Of a stretch of DNA of 64,000 nt, positions 25,089-33,437 are shown piece by piece (positions within the stretch are counted from its first letter, which is position 1; every line of letters begins with the position of its first letter). Below the pieces are notes generated by a model that ran no database searches, had not been told where the DNA came from, and saw only the letters and a program-made list of their open reading frames with translations. A program made the translations under genes and the position numbers. The stretch comes from Polynucleobacter sp. Tro8-14-1 (GTDB taxonomy: Bacteria; Pseudomonadota; Gammaproteobacteria; Burkholderiales; Burkholderiaceae), in assembly GCF_018881655.1 (NCBI RefSeq), contig NZ_JACVPX010000007.1, positions 1-64,000 on the forward strand. The letters are read 5' to 3'.

Positions 25089-25991
25089 ATGCAAATATTA
25101 ATCATGACTGGACCACACAGCAAAGTGAGAGAGATTTCTCTCTCAGCGCGCCATTTGGTTTTCGGTGGCGCACTCAGCTTGGCCTTGCTTGTAGGCGCAA
25201 ACGTTGCTATTAACGACGTTACCAATGAGACCAAAGATATCTTGCATGCGATGGAGAAAAAAGATCTTTTAGAGAAGCGCTTCATTGCAAACTCAGAAGA
25301 TGACTACGAGACTAAACTCATGGAGCTCCAGGCTAGACTAGATGAAGCACAACGTAACTTAGCGCAACTAGATGATTTACGGATTCAGTTGGCAAAGACT
25401 AATGGTCAAATGAATCTAGCCAGTAATGTAGTGGATCTTGGTAATGCCCAAGGCGGCCCTCTAAGTCCAGCGAATGCCGTGATTAATCTAGGTAATCAAG
25501 GTGAGCAATATGGTGCTCGTTTAGATCGTACTGTGCAAGATTCTATTGCGCTGAGCAATCGAGTGCAGGAGGTACAAAAATCCCTCACGCAAAGTTGGGA
25601 TGTTTCTAATTCCATTCCAACCGCTTCACCACTCGCATTGATGCCGCAAGCATCTAGTGGTTTGGGGTATCGTATCGACCCTATTACCCAACAAACAGCT
25701 TGGCATGAGGGTACGGACTTTCCTGCTGCCTATGGCACACCCATTTTGGCCACTGCTGAAGGCGTAGTTATTCGTGCGGCTTGGGACCAAGAGTATGGCT
25801 ATGTGGTCGATATTCAGCACAAGAATTCAGTGGTTACCAGATATGCGCACGCTCAAGAAATCCTAGTAAAGCAGGGTGATTTTGTAAAACAGTCCCAAGC
25901 GATTGCCAAAGTAGGCTCAACCGGAAGATCGACCGGCCCCCACTTGCACTATGAGGTCTTAAGGGACGGTGTTACCTTAGGCAAGAACTAA
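25089..25991 (+). CDS. M23-family (LytM) peptidase with membrane anchor and coiled coil
   Basis: The 300-residue protein has one membrane helix (about 22-42), a coiled coil (about 55-100) and a LytM/M23 domain at 190-295. The zinc ligands are visible as HEGTDF (the HxGxD motif) and HLHYEV (HxH). M23 enzymes cut peptidoglycan cross-bridges; with an intact site this copy should be active. It begins 5 bases after gspF and so is probably part of the gsp transcript. A role opening the wall for the secretin is inferred from the position. Domain order resembles the FtsX-activated or MepM-type amidase/endopeptidase family. Confidence 0.85.
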   Translation: MQILIMTGPHSKVREISLSARHLVFGGALSLALLVGANVAINDVTNETKDILHAMEKKDLLEKRFIANSEDDYETKLMELQARLDEAQRNLAQLDDLRIQLAKTNGQMNLASNVVDLGNAQGGPLSPANAVINLGNQGEQYGARLDRTVQDSIALSNRVQEVQKSLTQSWDVSNSIPTASPLALMPQASSGLGYRIDPITQQTAWHEGTDFPAAYGTPILATAEGVVIRAAWDQEYGYVVDIQHKNSVVTRYAHAQEILVKQGDFVKQSQAIAKVGSTGRSTGPHLHYEVLRDGVTLGKN

Positions 25992-26018
25992 TTAGTAGTA
26001 CTTCGCTTGAATTCCCGG

Positions 26019-27038
26019 TTAAGGAACCAGGCTTAAGAAGAGATACTCTAAGAAGATGATGATATGAACTACCCCTTGCAATAGGGTGGTTCTACCAATC
26101 GCTAGAGTAAGTGCGCCAATAAAGAATGACAAATACATCAATGTCATATTGAGATCGCTTATTCCCAGGCTTAGCGGGAGATTAAAGAAGATCGCAATTG
26201 CTGCTACCGTCGGAATGGTCAAGCCAATACTGGCTAAAGCCGAACCCAAAGCTAAGTTCAAACTGCTTTGCAAGCGATTGGCCTTAGCCGCTCTAACAGC
26301 CGCAAAGCCCTCTGGCATTAATACCAACAGTGCAATCGCAATACCTACAATCGTTTTGGGCGCGCCTGCAGCTGCAACACCGCGCTCAATGGCCGGACTA
26401 AGAAGCTCTGCAAGACCTACTACAGTTATTAAAGAGAGTATGAGTAGCGCTCCACTGAAGGCTGTCTTTGTGTTGCTGGGTTTGAGTGCATGAAAATTAA
26501 TGTCCGTCTTTTTATCTTCTGTCTTTGGTAGGTAGTAGTCGCGATGACTAACTGTTTGGAAGAATAAAAATGCAATGTAGAGCGCAAATGAAGCGATTCC
26601 TGCAAAGGCCAATTGGCTCTTCGTGAAGTCTGGCCCAGGTGTGCTGATAGTCACAATTGGCATGACCAAAATAAAAGTAGCCAATGCAGTTAATACCGCC
26701 AATGCTGAATTAGTGCCTTCATTACGGAAAGTCATCTCATGATGCGTTAAGCCACCCATAAAAATACAGAGGCCAATCACACCATTAATCACAATCATCA
26801 CCGTAGCAAATACCGCATCTCTGGCAATGAACTCAGATCCTTCATGACCAGTGAGCATCATCGAAATGATGAGTGACACTTCAATAATAGTGACGCTAAT
26901 CGATAACACTAGCGTGCCATACGGCTCACCCGTTTTATGTGCAATCACTTCAGCATGGTGAACGGCTGAAAGAACTGCTCCAATCAGCGTGACGCTCATG
27001 AGCGCGATGAACCAAGTTTGGCTGAGTAAGTTAGTCAT
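26019..27038 (-). CDS. chaA: Calcium/proton antiporter
   Basis: The 339-residue protein has about eleven hydrophobic helices. It carries the duplicated cation-exchanger motif with a conserved Glu in each half: YGTLVLSISVTIIEVSLIIS and LVLMPEGFAAVRAAKANRLQ, followed by SLNLALGSALASIGLTIP. This is the ChaA branch of the CaCA superfamily, which exports Ca2+ (and Na+ or K+ in E. coli) against protons at high pH. It converges with the M23 gene and is divergent from cbiX with a 75-bp gap. ChaA of E. coli is slightly longer (about 366). Confidence 0.88.
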   Translation of the reverse strand: MTNLLSQTWFIALMSVTLIGAVLSAVHHAEVIAHKTGEPYGTLVLSISVTIIEVSLIISMMLTGHEGSEFIARDAVFATVMIVINGVIGLCIFMGGLTHHEMTFRNEGTNSALAVLTALATFILVMPIVTISTPGPDFTKSQLAFAGIASFALYIAFLFFQTVSHRDYYLPKTEDKKTDINFHALKPSNTKTAFSGALLILSLITVVGLAELLSPAIERGVAAAGAPKTIVGIAIALLVLMPEGFAAVRAAKANRLQSSLNLALGSALASIGLTIPTVAAIAIFFNLPLSLGISDLNMTLMYLSFFIGALTLAIGRTTLLQGVVHIIIFLEYLFLSLVP

Positions 27039-27113
27039 AGGCTGTCTGATCTGATCTTCAAAATAAGGTTAAGCTATCGGTTAAAGCATATTAATGAGAG
27101 TGTATAGCCATCC

Positions 27114-27476
27114 ATGAAAGCCATGATCTTATTTGGGCACGGTGCCCGTGATAGCCGCTGGCGTGAGCCTTTTGATCGTCTGGCTGCTTTATGGCAAGAG
27201 CAGCATCCCAGCACGCCTGTAGAGTTGGCTTTCTTGGAAATGATGCAGCCTTCACTAGAGGAGGCGGTTGCTAGCCTGAGCGCTAAAGGCGCTACTGAAT
27301 TGACTATCGTGCCAGTTTTCTTTGGGCAGGGCGGCCACTTACGAAATGACTTCCCAGTGTTACTAGAAGAGTGCCGAGGTAAATTTCCCAACGTTCAATT
27401 AAGCGCGACGCCTGCTGTTGGTGAGGATTTGGCTGTTTTGCAAGCGATTGTCGATTTTGCAGCGAGGGCTCACTGA
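27114..27476 (+). CDS. cbiX: Small CbiX/SirB-type sirohydrochlorin chelatase
   Basis: The 120-residue protein is a single-domain chelatase of the CbiX-small/SirB type, which works as a dimer. The His of ILFGHGARDSRW and the second-domain-like TIVPVFFGQGGHLRNDFP supply metal ligands. It inserts Co or Fe into sirohydrochlorin. The siroheme-dependent cysI, with cobA between them, lies downstream on the opposite strand. Ferrochelation for siroheme is therefore the likely role; cobalt insertion for B12 cannot be excluded. Confidence 0.88.
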   Translation: MKAMILFGHGARDSRWREPFDRLAALWQEQHPSTPVELAFLEMMQPSLEEAVASLSAKGATELTIVPVFFGQGGHLRNDFPVLLEECRGKFPNVQLSATPAVGEDLAVLQAIVDFAARAH

Positions 27477-27485
27477 GTATTAAAA

Positions 27486-27680
27486 ATGAATTCGAAGATA
27501 GCAAAAATAATCATCCATACGGATACGGTAAGTAGTTTCTTTGATCGCGCTAAAAGAGCTGCTCAAAAAAGTGATCTAGGAGAGTCATTTGAGGGATTGG
27601 ATACCATTTCATTTGAGGATTCACGGGAGATGTTCAATACTCTCTCTAAATTAGATAAGCCTATTAAGCAAGTGGAATAA
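27486..27680 (+). CDS. Small protein resembling the N-terminal half of a COG4190-type regulator
   Basis: The 64-residue product contains FFDRAKRAAQKSD, LDTISFEDSREMFNTLSK and then stops. COG4190 predicted regulators (antitoxin-like) begin with a similar helix and an ISFE-type box, and continue into a winged helix that here is missing after MFNTL. It may be a truncated or frameshifted antitoxin gene, or a short member. It starts 10 bases after cbiX. No toxin partner is adjacent. Confidence in the family call is low; that the frame is coding is more likely. Confidence 0.4.
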   Translation: MNSKIAKIIIHTDTVSSFFDRAKRAAQKSDLGESFEGLDTISFEDSREMFNTLSKLDKPIKQVE

Positions 27681-27701
27681 TGAATCTAAGCTAATAAATA
27701 G

Positions 27702-28529
27702 CTAGGCTAAATTACGCAGGGGCTTCCCTATTTGCCCTTGAAAAGTATCTACCGTTGTTGCTCTGCCAGAATTTCTTAAGGCCTCACCAATCATAATAAG
27801 TGCAGGTGAGGCGCTATCAAACCATTCATCTGCTTTGCCAGCAGCTAACTCTTGTAAGGTGCTCGTCCATAAACGCTCACGTGGCGTGCTAACGGCTTCT
27901 AAGATTTCTACCGGCGTATCACCATGTTGATTAGGACTTTGTTCAATCAGTTGTTGTGCAATGCGCGCTGCATCTTTGCGACCCATGTAATACACCAGAG
28001 TATCAGCGGACGGATTTGATATCGGTTGTCCAGGAGCAAGATTTTCACCACCTTGGGCCAAGGTGATAAACGCTACGCTACGAGATACCCCGCGCAATGT
28101 CAGTGACTGCTGAATGCTTGCTGCGCCAGCAAGAGCAGCGGTAATGCCAGGCACAACCTGAACTGCAATTCCAGCGGCATTAAGAGATTGAATTTCTTCA
28201 TCAGCACGACCAAAGAGCATCGGGTCGCCACCCTTGAGACGCACAATCACTTGATATTTCTGTGCAGCATCCACTAAGCGCTTATTAATAAACTGCTGCG
28301 CTGAAGACAGCTTGCCACAACGCTTACCGACTTCGATCTTCTCAGCCTGCGGGCATAGTGTCAGCATCTCTGGGTCAACTAATGCGTCATAGAAAACAAT
28401 GTCCGCTTGCTCAAGTAGCTTTGCGCCACGAACGGTAATCAGGTCTACTGCACCAGGCCCAGCACCTACTAAATACACTTTTCCAAGCGTATTGCTAGTC
28501 TTGTGGTGATTAGCGGGTGCTGTGGTCAT
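27702..28529 (-). CDS. cobA: Uroporphyrinogen-III C-methyltransferase (SUMT)
   Basis: The 275-residue enzyme belongs to the tetrapyrrole methylase family. It has VYLVGAGPGAVDLITVRG at the start, the VIVRLKGGDPMLFGRADEEI motif and VVPGITAALAGAASI. It adds two methyl groups from S-adenosylmethionine to uroporphyrinogen III, giving precorrin-2, the precursor of siroheme and B12. It is a stand-alone SUMT rather than the trifunctional CysG. It lies 11 bases after the DUF934 gene and is probably in the cysI operon. Confidence 0.93.
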   Translation of the reverse strand: MTTAPANHHKTSNTLGKVYLVGAGPGAVDLITVRGAKLLEQADIVFYDALVDPEMLTLCPQAEKIEVGKRCGKLSSAQQFINKRLVDAAQKYQVIVRLKGGDPMLFGRADEEIQSLNAAGIAVQVVPGITAALAGAASIQQSLTLRGVSRSVAFITLAQGGENLAPGQPISNPSADTLVYYMGRKDAARIAQQLIEQSPNQHGDTPVEILEAVSTPRERLWTSTLQELAAGKADEWFDSASPALIMIGEALRNSGRATTVDTFQGQIGKPLRNLA

Positions 28530-28539
28530 GATTATGTAT

Positions 28540-29106
28540 TTAAACGCTCAAAGTAGCGCGTTTATCACGCCAGCTATTTTGGGTAGTGACTGTATACAAA
28601 TCAAATTGCTTGAGGGCAACATCTAGGTTTTGATCAGGGCGCAAAGCAAAGCTATCAAAGCCAACACGTGCGCCTTGCAAGAGTTGATCGATCAATACAT
28701 CACCAATGGCACGGATCTCACCTTGCCAAGCAAAACGGTTGCGCAATAAGGCGGCAGTACTAAAGCTGCGACCATCTCTAAAGATAGGGAAGTGTGCTGC
28801 CACTAAAGGCCAGGCCTGTTTGCCTACTTCAATCACATCGGCATGTTTCAGAATGTCATCATCAGTAGCAAACCACACACCAATCTGACCATTAGTGGCT
28901 TTAGCAGCCACATCCACTTCATGATGATGTTCAAGCCACCAAGTAAACGGTACTAATGCTTTATGAGCACCATGCTCCAGATCAGGTAGGCCGCCTTCGT
29001 CTTGGCTACCGCTCCACACTTGCCATTCATTTGGAACTAGGGTGGGTTTGCCACCTTTGGGGAAATGCAAAATCTCTTGATGCGAGGTAATGTTGAGTTG
29101 GCTCAT
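28540..29106 (-). CDS. DUF934 protein, sulfite-reduction accessory
   Basis: The 188-residue protein carries the DUF934 signature FPIFRDGRSFSTAALLRNRF followed by GEIRAIGDVLIDQL. Its N-terminal 60 residues are variable. DUF934 genes are regularly found next to siroheme-type sulfite reductases in beta- and gammaproteobacteria, and are thought to assist sulfite reduction. It overlaps cysI by four bases (ATGA) and precedes cobA by 11, so translation is coupled. The biochemical role is unknown. Confidence 0.88.
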   Translation of the reverse strand: MSQLNITSHQEILHFPKGGKPTLVPNEWQVWSGSQDEGGLPDLEHGAHKALVPFTWWLEHHHEVDVAAKATNGQIGVWFATDDDILKHADVIEVGKQAWPLVAAHFPIFRDGRSFSTAALLRNRFAWQGEIRAIGDVLIDQLLQGARVGFDSFALRPDQNLDVALKQFDLYTVTTQNSWRDKRATLSV

Positions 29107-30806
29107 GCTGCACCCCCTTCAACTACCTTCTCTTTTTTCTTAGCGTTTTTGTATGCCGCCTCTTTAAAGGGTGTTACTCCAATGCGACGATAAGTCTCAA
29201 TGAATGGCTCATCGCCACTGCGCTCACCTACATAAGTGTTGATTACATTGGTGATGACATCTGGAATTTCATCGGCGTAGAAAGAAGGGCCAATCACTTT
29301 GCCGATAGAGGTGTCATTGCCTTGCTCGCCACCTAATGTGACCTGATACCACTCTTCTCCGTCTTTATCCACACCCAGCACGCCAATATTGCCAACGTGG
29401 TGATGACCGCAGGAGTTAATGCAGCCGGAGATGTTTAGGCTGATATCGCCTAAATCAAATAGGTAATCTAAATCATCAAAGCGCTCTTGAATCGCTTTGG
29501 CAATCGGCAAGGACTTGGCATTTGCTAATGAGCAGAAGTCGCCGCCAGGACAGGCAATGATGTCAGTCAACAGGCCAATGTTTGGCAAGGCAACTTTCTG
29601 CTTCTTGGCTTCTTGCCAGAGTTCAAATAACTTGGCGTGCTCAACATCGGCTAATACTAAGTTTTGCTCATGAGTCACACGTAACTCTCCAAAACTATAT
29701 TGATCGGCAAGATCGGCAATGGCATTCATCTGTGCAGTAGTAGCATCACCAGGCGCTACTGTGCCATGTGGTTTGAGTGACAGAATGACGCTGGTATAAC
29801 CTGGGATCTGATGCGGCTTGACGTTACGTTCAATCCAACGAGCAAATGCAGCACGCTCTACTTCTGGGGCACTAGCTAAAACTTGTTCAGCGCTCAGTGC
29901 AGGCAAGCTCTTGTATGCCGGCTTTGTGAAATGCTGCGCAACACGATCCCACTCGGCTTGAGTGAAGTTGTCATCACCATTTTTGATGTGAGCCCATTCA
30001 CCCTCGACTTGACGAGCAAATTCTTCTGGGCCTAAGGCTTTGACTAAGATCTTGATGCGGGCCTTGTAGAGGTTGTCTCTTCTGCCGAAACGGTTATAAA
30101 CACGTAGCAGGGCGGTGAGATAGCTTGGCAGTACATTCCAAGGGAGCCCTTGTTTAATCAGGGATCCAAGGATCGGAGTGCGACCCATGCCGCCGCCAGC
30201 GTAGATGTCAGCAGTTAATTCTCCAGCGGCATTTTTCTTGAGCTCAATACCAACGTCATGGCAAAGCAACACTGTGCGATCTTCTTTTGCACCATTGACT
30301 GCAAACTTAAATTTACGCGGTAAGTGGGCAAACTCAGGATGCAAGGTTGACCATTGGCGTAAGAGTTCACAAATAGGACGAGTGTCTACATATTCATCAG
30401 CAGCAACTCCAGCAAAAGCATCGCTTGTAATATTGCGAATACAGTTTCCAGAAGTTTGGATTGCATGCATTTCCACTTTAGCAAGCTCAGCCAAAATATC
30501 AGGAGTGTCTTCTAGTGTTACCCAGTTGTATTGAATATTTTGACGTGTAGTGAAATGACCATATCCACGGTCATACTTTTCAGAGATGAGTGCCAGCGTG
30601 CGTAATTGCTTTGCACTAAATAAACCGTAAGGAATGGCAACGCGCAGCATGTAGGCATGCCGTTGGTGATACAAACCATTTTGAAGCCGTAGCGGACGGA
30701 ATTCTTCTTCGGCAAGAGTGCCGTCTAAGCGTCGAGCAACCTGGTCGCGGAATTGGGCAACCCGTTGATCTACAAGGGTTTGGTCAATGGCATCGTATTT
30801 ATACAT
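29103..30806 (-). CDS. cysI: Siroheme and 4Fe-4S sulfite (nitrite/sulfite) reductase
   Basis: The 567-residue protein has the two Cys pairs that carry the siroheme-linked 4Fe-4S cluster: ACPGGDFC (Cys419 and Cys425) and SGCINSC (Cys462 and Cys466). It also has paired ferredoxin-like domains, such as YDRGYGHFTTRQNIQYNWV. It reduces sulfite to sulfide for cysteine synthesis. The ATG at 30806 is preceded directly by CCTCCTT on the coding strand, the reverse of a ribosome site, so initiation may be leaderless or regulated. A serine hydrolase gene is divergent 179 bp away; a CysB-type activator site may lie there but was not defined. Confidence 0.92.
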   Translation of the reverse strand: MYKYDAIDQTLVDQRVAQFRDQVARRLDGTLAEEEFRPLRLQNGLYHQRHAYMLRVAIPYGLFSAKQLRTLALISEKYDRGYGHFTTRQNIQYNWVTLEDTPDILAELAKVEMHAIQTSGNCIRNITSDAFAGVAADEYVDTRPICELLRQWSTLHPEFAHLPRKFKFAVNGAKEDRTVLLCHDVGIELKKNAAGELTADIYAGGGMGRTPILGSLIKQGLPWNVLPSYLTALLRVYNRFGRRDNLYKARIKILVKALGPEEFARQVEGEWAHIKNGDDNFTQAEWDRVAQHFTKPAYKSLPALSAEQVLASAPEVERAAFARWIERNVKPHQIPGYTSVILSLKPHGTVAPGDATTAQMNAIADLADQYSFGELRVTHEQNLVLADVEHAKLFELWQEAKKQKVALPNIGLLTDIIACPGGDFCSLANAKSLPIAKAIQERFDDLDYLFDLGDISLNISGCINSCGHHHVGNIGVLGVDKDGEEWYQVTLGGEQGNDTSIGKVIGPSFYADEIPDVITNVINTYVGERSGDEPFIETYRRIGVTPFKEAAYKNAKKKEKVVEGGAA

Positions 30807-30985
30807 AAGGAGGCTATTGTCATATTTGACAGATATTTCTACAAATAATTAAAAGTTGATCCTATATATCTAAATACATATAAAGATGCTGAATTTGATC
30901 GCTTTCTAAAAAGTCTGCTTCAATAGGCTCAGAGGGATAAAAAGCCCCAAGAATTGCATTAAATAAACAATAGCGGAGACAAAAG

Positions 30986-32263
30986 ATGAAGAAATTAAGG
31001 GCGATCAGCCTTATTGCTGGATTATTAGCCAGTACAACCCTGTTTGCAGCGGATACCTCAAAAGCACCATTGCCTTTGAGCGCCACCCCAGGGCAAGGAT
31101 TTAGCCAAGAAGGTCTCAAGAGAATCGATGCGTTCTTTGCAGATCAAATTGCTGCCAATAATATGGCTGGCGCCGTTCTAGCGGTCTCTAAAAATGGCAA
31201 GCTCACGATCTTTAAACCTTATGGCTACTTAGATAAGGCCAACAACAAGCCTATGACTACGGATGCTATTTTCAATTTGGCATCGATGACCAAAGTGATG
31301 TCCTCAGTGAGCGCCTTAACTTTTTACGAGGAAGGCAAACTTCCTTTGAATGCACCGATCTCTAATTGGTTGCCGCAATTTAAGGACATGAAAGTAGGCC
31401 AAATTGATGGCGATGGAAAGCTTAATTTAATTCCAGCTAAAAATCCGATTACTATCCAAGATCTCATGCGCCATACCAATGGCTTAACGTATGGCGGTCG
31501 TGGCGCTACACCAGTGCATAAGACATATCCAGCTGGCTCTGCGCCAGCAGCAGTGCAATACACAGCAGCAGAGTTTATTGATAAGTTAGCAAGCAACCCA
31601 TTGTTATATGAGCCTGGTACAGCCTGGGATTATGGTTTTGGTCTTGATGTACTTGGCATTATTGAAGAAAAAATTGCCAGCAAATCATTGGGTGCGATCA
31701 TGCAAGAGCGAATTTGGAATAAGGTTGGTATGCCGAACACCACCTTTGATCTTGCCGAGAAAGACCGTCCGCGTTTAGCGCAGCCGCTCCCACTGGATCC
31801 ATTGACTGGCAAGCCACAGAAGGTGGATATTCATTCGCAGAAAGTGAAGTTTGATTGCGGTGGTTCCTGCGCTTATTCCACTGCGGGTGATTACATTCGT
31901 TTTGGGCAAATGTTACTGAATGGCGGAAGCTTGGAGGGTAAGCGTGTGCTTGGACCGCAGACAGTTGCGTTCATGACTTCAAATCATCTCAATAAAGATA
32001 TTAAGAACAATGTGAGCGGTACCGAGCCAGGACGTATGGGTTATGGATTTGGTCTGGGCGTTGCAGTGCGTACCGATAGAGGCCTATCAGCTATCAACGG
32101 TAACGTTGGAGATTTCACCTGGAATGGCGCTTACGGAACCATCTTTTGGGCCGATCCAAAAGAGCAGATGGTTGTAGTGATGATGGGTGTTGCGCCAGGA
32201 GAAATTCGTAAGGTGCATCGTGAGCAACTTAACGCAGTCATTTATGGAGCCTTAGAGAAGTGA
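30986..32263 (+). CDS. Secreted serine hydrolase, class C beta-lactamase fold
   Basis: The 425-residue protein has a Sec signal peptide ending near FAADTSK. The beta-lactamase/esterase fold has the catalytic SMTK in FNLASMTKVMSSVSAL (about residue 100). The Tyr motif reads DYGFGLDVLG, that is YxF in place of YxN. The late Lys/His-type motif was not clearly seen. This pattern fits the broad esterase and D-aminopeptidase group better than an antibiotic-degrading AmpC. No AmpR-type regulator is adjacent; the divergent neighbour is cysI. Resistance should not be assumed. Confidence 0.85.
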   Translation: MKKLRAISLIAGLLASTTLFAADTSKAPLPLSATPGQGFSQEGLKRIDAFFADQIAANNMAGAVLAVSKNGKLTIFKPYGYLDKANNKPMTTDAIFNLASMTKVMSSVSALTFYEEGKLPLNAPISNWLPQFKDMKVGQIDGDGKLNLIPAKNPITIQDLMRHTNGLTYGGRGATPVHKTYPAGSAPAAVQYTAAEFIDKLASNPLLYEPGTAWDYGFGLDVLGIIEEKIASKSLGAIMQERIWNKVGMPNTTFDLAEKDRPRLAQPLPLDPLTGKPQKVDIHSQKVKFDCGGSCAYSTAGDYIRFGQMLLNGGSLEGKRVLGPQTVAFMTSNHLNKDIKNNVSGTEPGRMGYGFGLGVAVRTDRGLSAINGNVGDFTWNGAYGTIFWADPKEQMVVVMMGVAPGEIRKVHREQLNAVIYGALEK

Positions 32264-32311
32264 TTCATCTAGGTACCATTATTTGAGTATGGTTTTTCCG
32301 CTCTTTAAAAT

Positions 32312-32345
32312 AAACGCAGTCACTAAATATGACTGCGTTTTTTAT
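32312..32345 (+). terminator. Rho-independent terminator after the serine hydrolase gene
   Basis: An 11-bp stem (AAACGCAGTCA / TGACTGCGTTT) with a seven-base loop is followed by a T-run. It lies about 50 bases after the serine hydrolase stop. Confidence 0.88.
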
Positions 32346-32411
32346 TGTTTAAATTTTTTCGAAGGAGATCGACATGATGTAACTAGTAAATAAAAGTAAG
32401 AGGAGTTTGTT

Positions 32412-32726
32412 ATGTCGAGAACGTTTAGACGTAAAAATCAAAAGCATGAATATATTTGGGTGTTAAAAGATTGGGATACCTTTTTTAAGGGGGTGCGTAC
32501 CGTTCACCATAGCCCGCAATCACCTGCTGGACGTAAAGCAATCGCAGTTTTTCACTCAGATGCACAGGTCACCATGGCAAGTGCGGCACCTCGTTGGTAT
32601 CGGAGGGCATTTGAGCATCGGCGCCGCACAAGAAACAACAGGGTAATGAGGCTATGGCTTAAGGGTTTGGCAGATCCGATTTTTGAGGTCCGCCATAGAC
32701 ATGATGCTAATTGGTCATGGTGGTAA
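32412..32726 (+). CDS. Arg/Trp-rich basic hypothetical protein
   Basis: The 104-residue product starts at an ATG with a good site (GAGGAG about 8 bases upstream). It is strongly basic, with RRAFEHRRRTRNNRVMRLWL and a C-terminal HRHDANWSWW. No domain was recognised. High Arg and Trp content and small size suggest a nucleic-acid-binding or phage-derived protein, but this is inference only. It stands alone between a terminator and the converging Doc-type toxin gene. Confidence 0.55.
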   Translation: MSRTFRRKNQKHEYIWVLKDWDTFFKGVRTVHHSPQSPAGRKAIAVFHSDAQVTMASAAPRWYRRAFEHRRRTRNNRVMRLWLKGLADPIFEVRHRHDANWSWW

Positions 32727-32754
32727 TGCCGGCAGTCAGGTAATTTTTGGGGGA

Positions 32755-33126
32755 TTAAATCGGCTGACATATTGTGCGCAACCACGCATCAATAAAGTCG
32801 AATTTTAATTCACCCTTTTCAAACATTGAGATAATTTTGTTATGCAATGTCTTGGATGTAGCATGGATACGAAAGCCGTTTAATCGTAAAAAGGTATCCA
32901 TGACAGCAAATGCAATTCTTTTGTTTCCATCAACAAAAGGGTGGTTAATGGCAAGACTTTCGAACAGCGCGGCTGCTTGACTGATCACATCCTTGTAATA
33001 CCCAGATTGTGGGCGATTTAGGGCGGATTCAAGTGCGGCGATATCTCTTATGCCTGGTGAGCCGCCGAATTGATGTATCAAGACGCCATGCATCAACATG
33101 ACCTCTTTGGTTGAAAGATAAAGCAC
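32755..33126 (-). CDS. doc: Doc-type Fic-fold toxin
   Basis: The 123-residue protein is a Doc-type Fic domain with the active-site loop HPFVDGNKRIAFAVMDTFL, including the His and the GNKR phosphate-binding part. The N-terminal segment contains HGVLIHQFGGSPGIRD and the ALESALNRPQSGYY box typical of Doc. Known Doc toxins phosphorylate EF-Tu and stop translation. The GTG start shares one base with the antitoxin stop (TAGTG), showing coupled translation. All visible motif residues are intact. Confidence 0.92.
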   Translation of the reverse strand: MLYLSTKEVMLMHGVLIHQFGGSPGIRDIAALESALNRPQSGYYKDVISQAAALFESLAINHPFVDGNKRIAFAVMDTFLRLNGFRIHATSKTLHNKIISMFEKGELKFDFIDAWLRTICQPI

Positions 33127-33356
33127 TACTTAGCAAGCTCTTTGTAGAGATCTTCGAATTCTTGAAGGCTTTGAGCAAAGTGCGACATCGCTATGCGGCT
33201 GTTGATGGAAAAACCTTTTTTATTAAGGTAGTCACGGAAGGCCTCATCTAAGACAGCATGAAACTTGCGGCCCTCGGAATCAGCTATTTGGTGCAGGCCA
33301 TTTAATACATCTGGGCTGGCCTGAGATGAGAATTTGCTTAAATTTAGGTTTCCCAT
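33126..33356 (-). CDS. Antitoxin partner of Doc
   Basis: The product is 76 residues when read from the ATG at 33356, which has GAGGAAAA about 6 bases upstream. An upstream in-frame start is less likely, as it would lie across the operator. The N-terminal half (LSKFSSQASPDVLNGLHQIA) and DEAFRDYLNKKG suggest a ribbon-helix-helix-like DNA-binding region. The C-terminal helix (SHFAQSLQEFEDLYKELAK) would block the toxin, as in Phd. It is not a classic Phd, but its order and coupling match a Phd-Doc pair. Confidence 0.85.
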   Translation of the reverse strand: MGNLNLSKFSSQASPDVLNGLHQIADSEGRKFHAVLDEAFRDYLNKKGFSINSRIAMSHFAQSLQEFEDLYKELAK

Positions 33357-33372
33357 GGGATTTTCCTCGCTT

Positions 33373-33401
33373 TTCAAGATTATTCTTGAAATTTCATGAA
33401 A
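33373..33401. promoter_or_regulatory. Operator-like dyads upstream of the antitoxin gene
   Basis: A perfect dyad TTCAAGA-N4-TCTTGAA (33373-33390) lies 17 bp upstream of the antitoxin start, and a small palindrome TTCATGAA follows at 33394-33401. Half-site TCAAGA recurs at about 33404. Such dyads are typical binding sites for autorepressing antitoxins. The promoter itself was not defined. Confidence 0.65.
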
Positions 33402-33437
33402 AATCAAGAAAAGTCAGTCACCCCTTAAATAGCAGGT

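Noticed and set aside
26086..26493. Plus-strand frame opposite chaA
   Set aside because: It is a shadow of a conserved antiporter gene and encodes no recognised protein.
30986..32263. Antibiotic-resistance beta-lactamase
   Set aside because: SxxK is present but the Tyr motif is YxF and the late Lys/Gly motif is not seen; a general esterase or peptidase is more likely.
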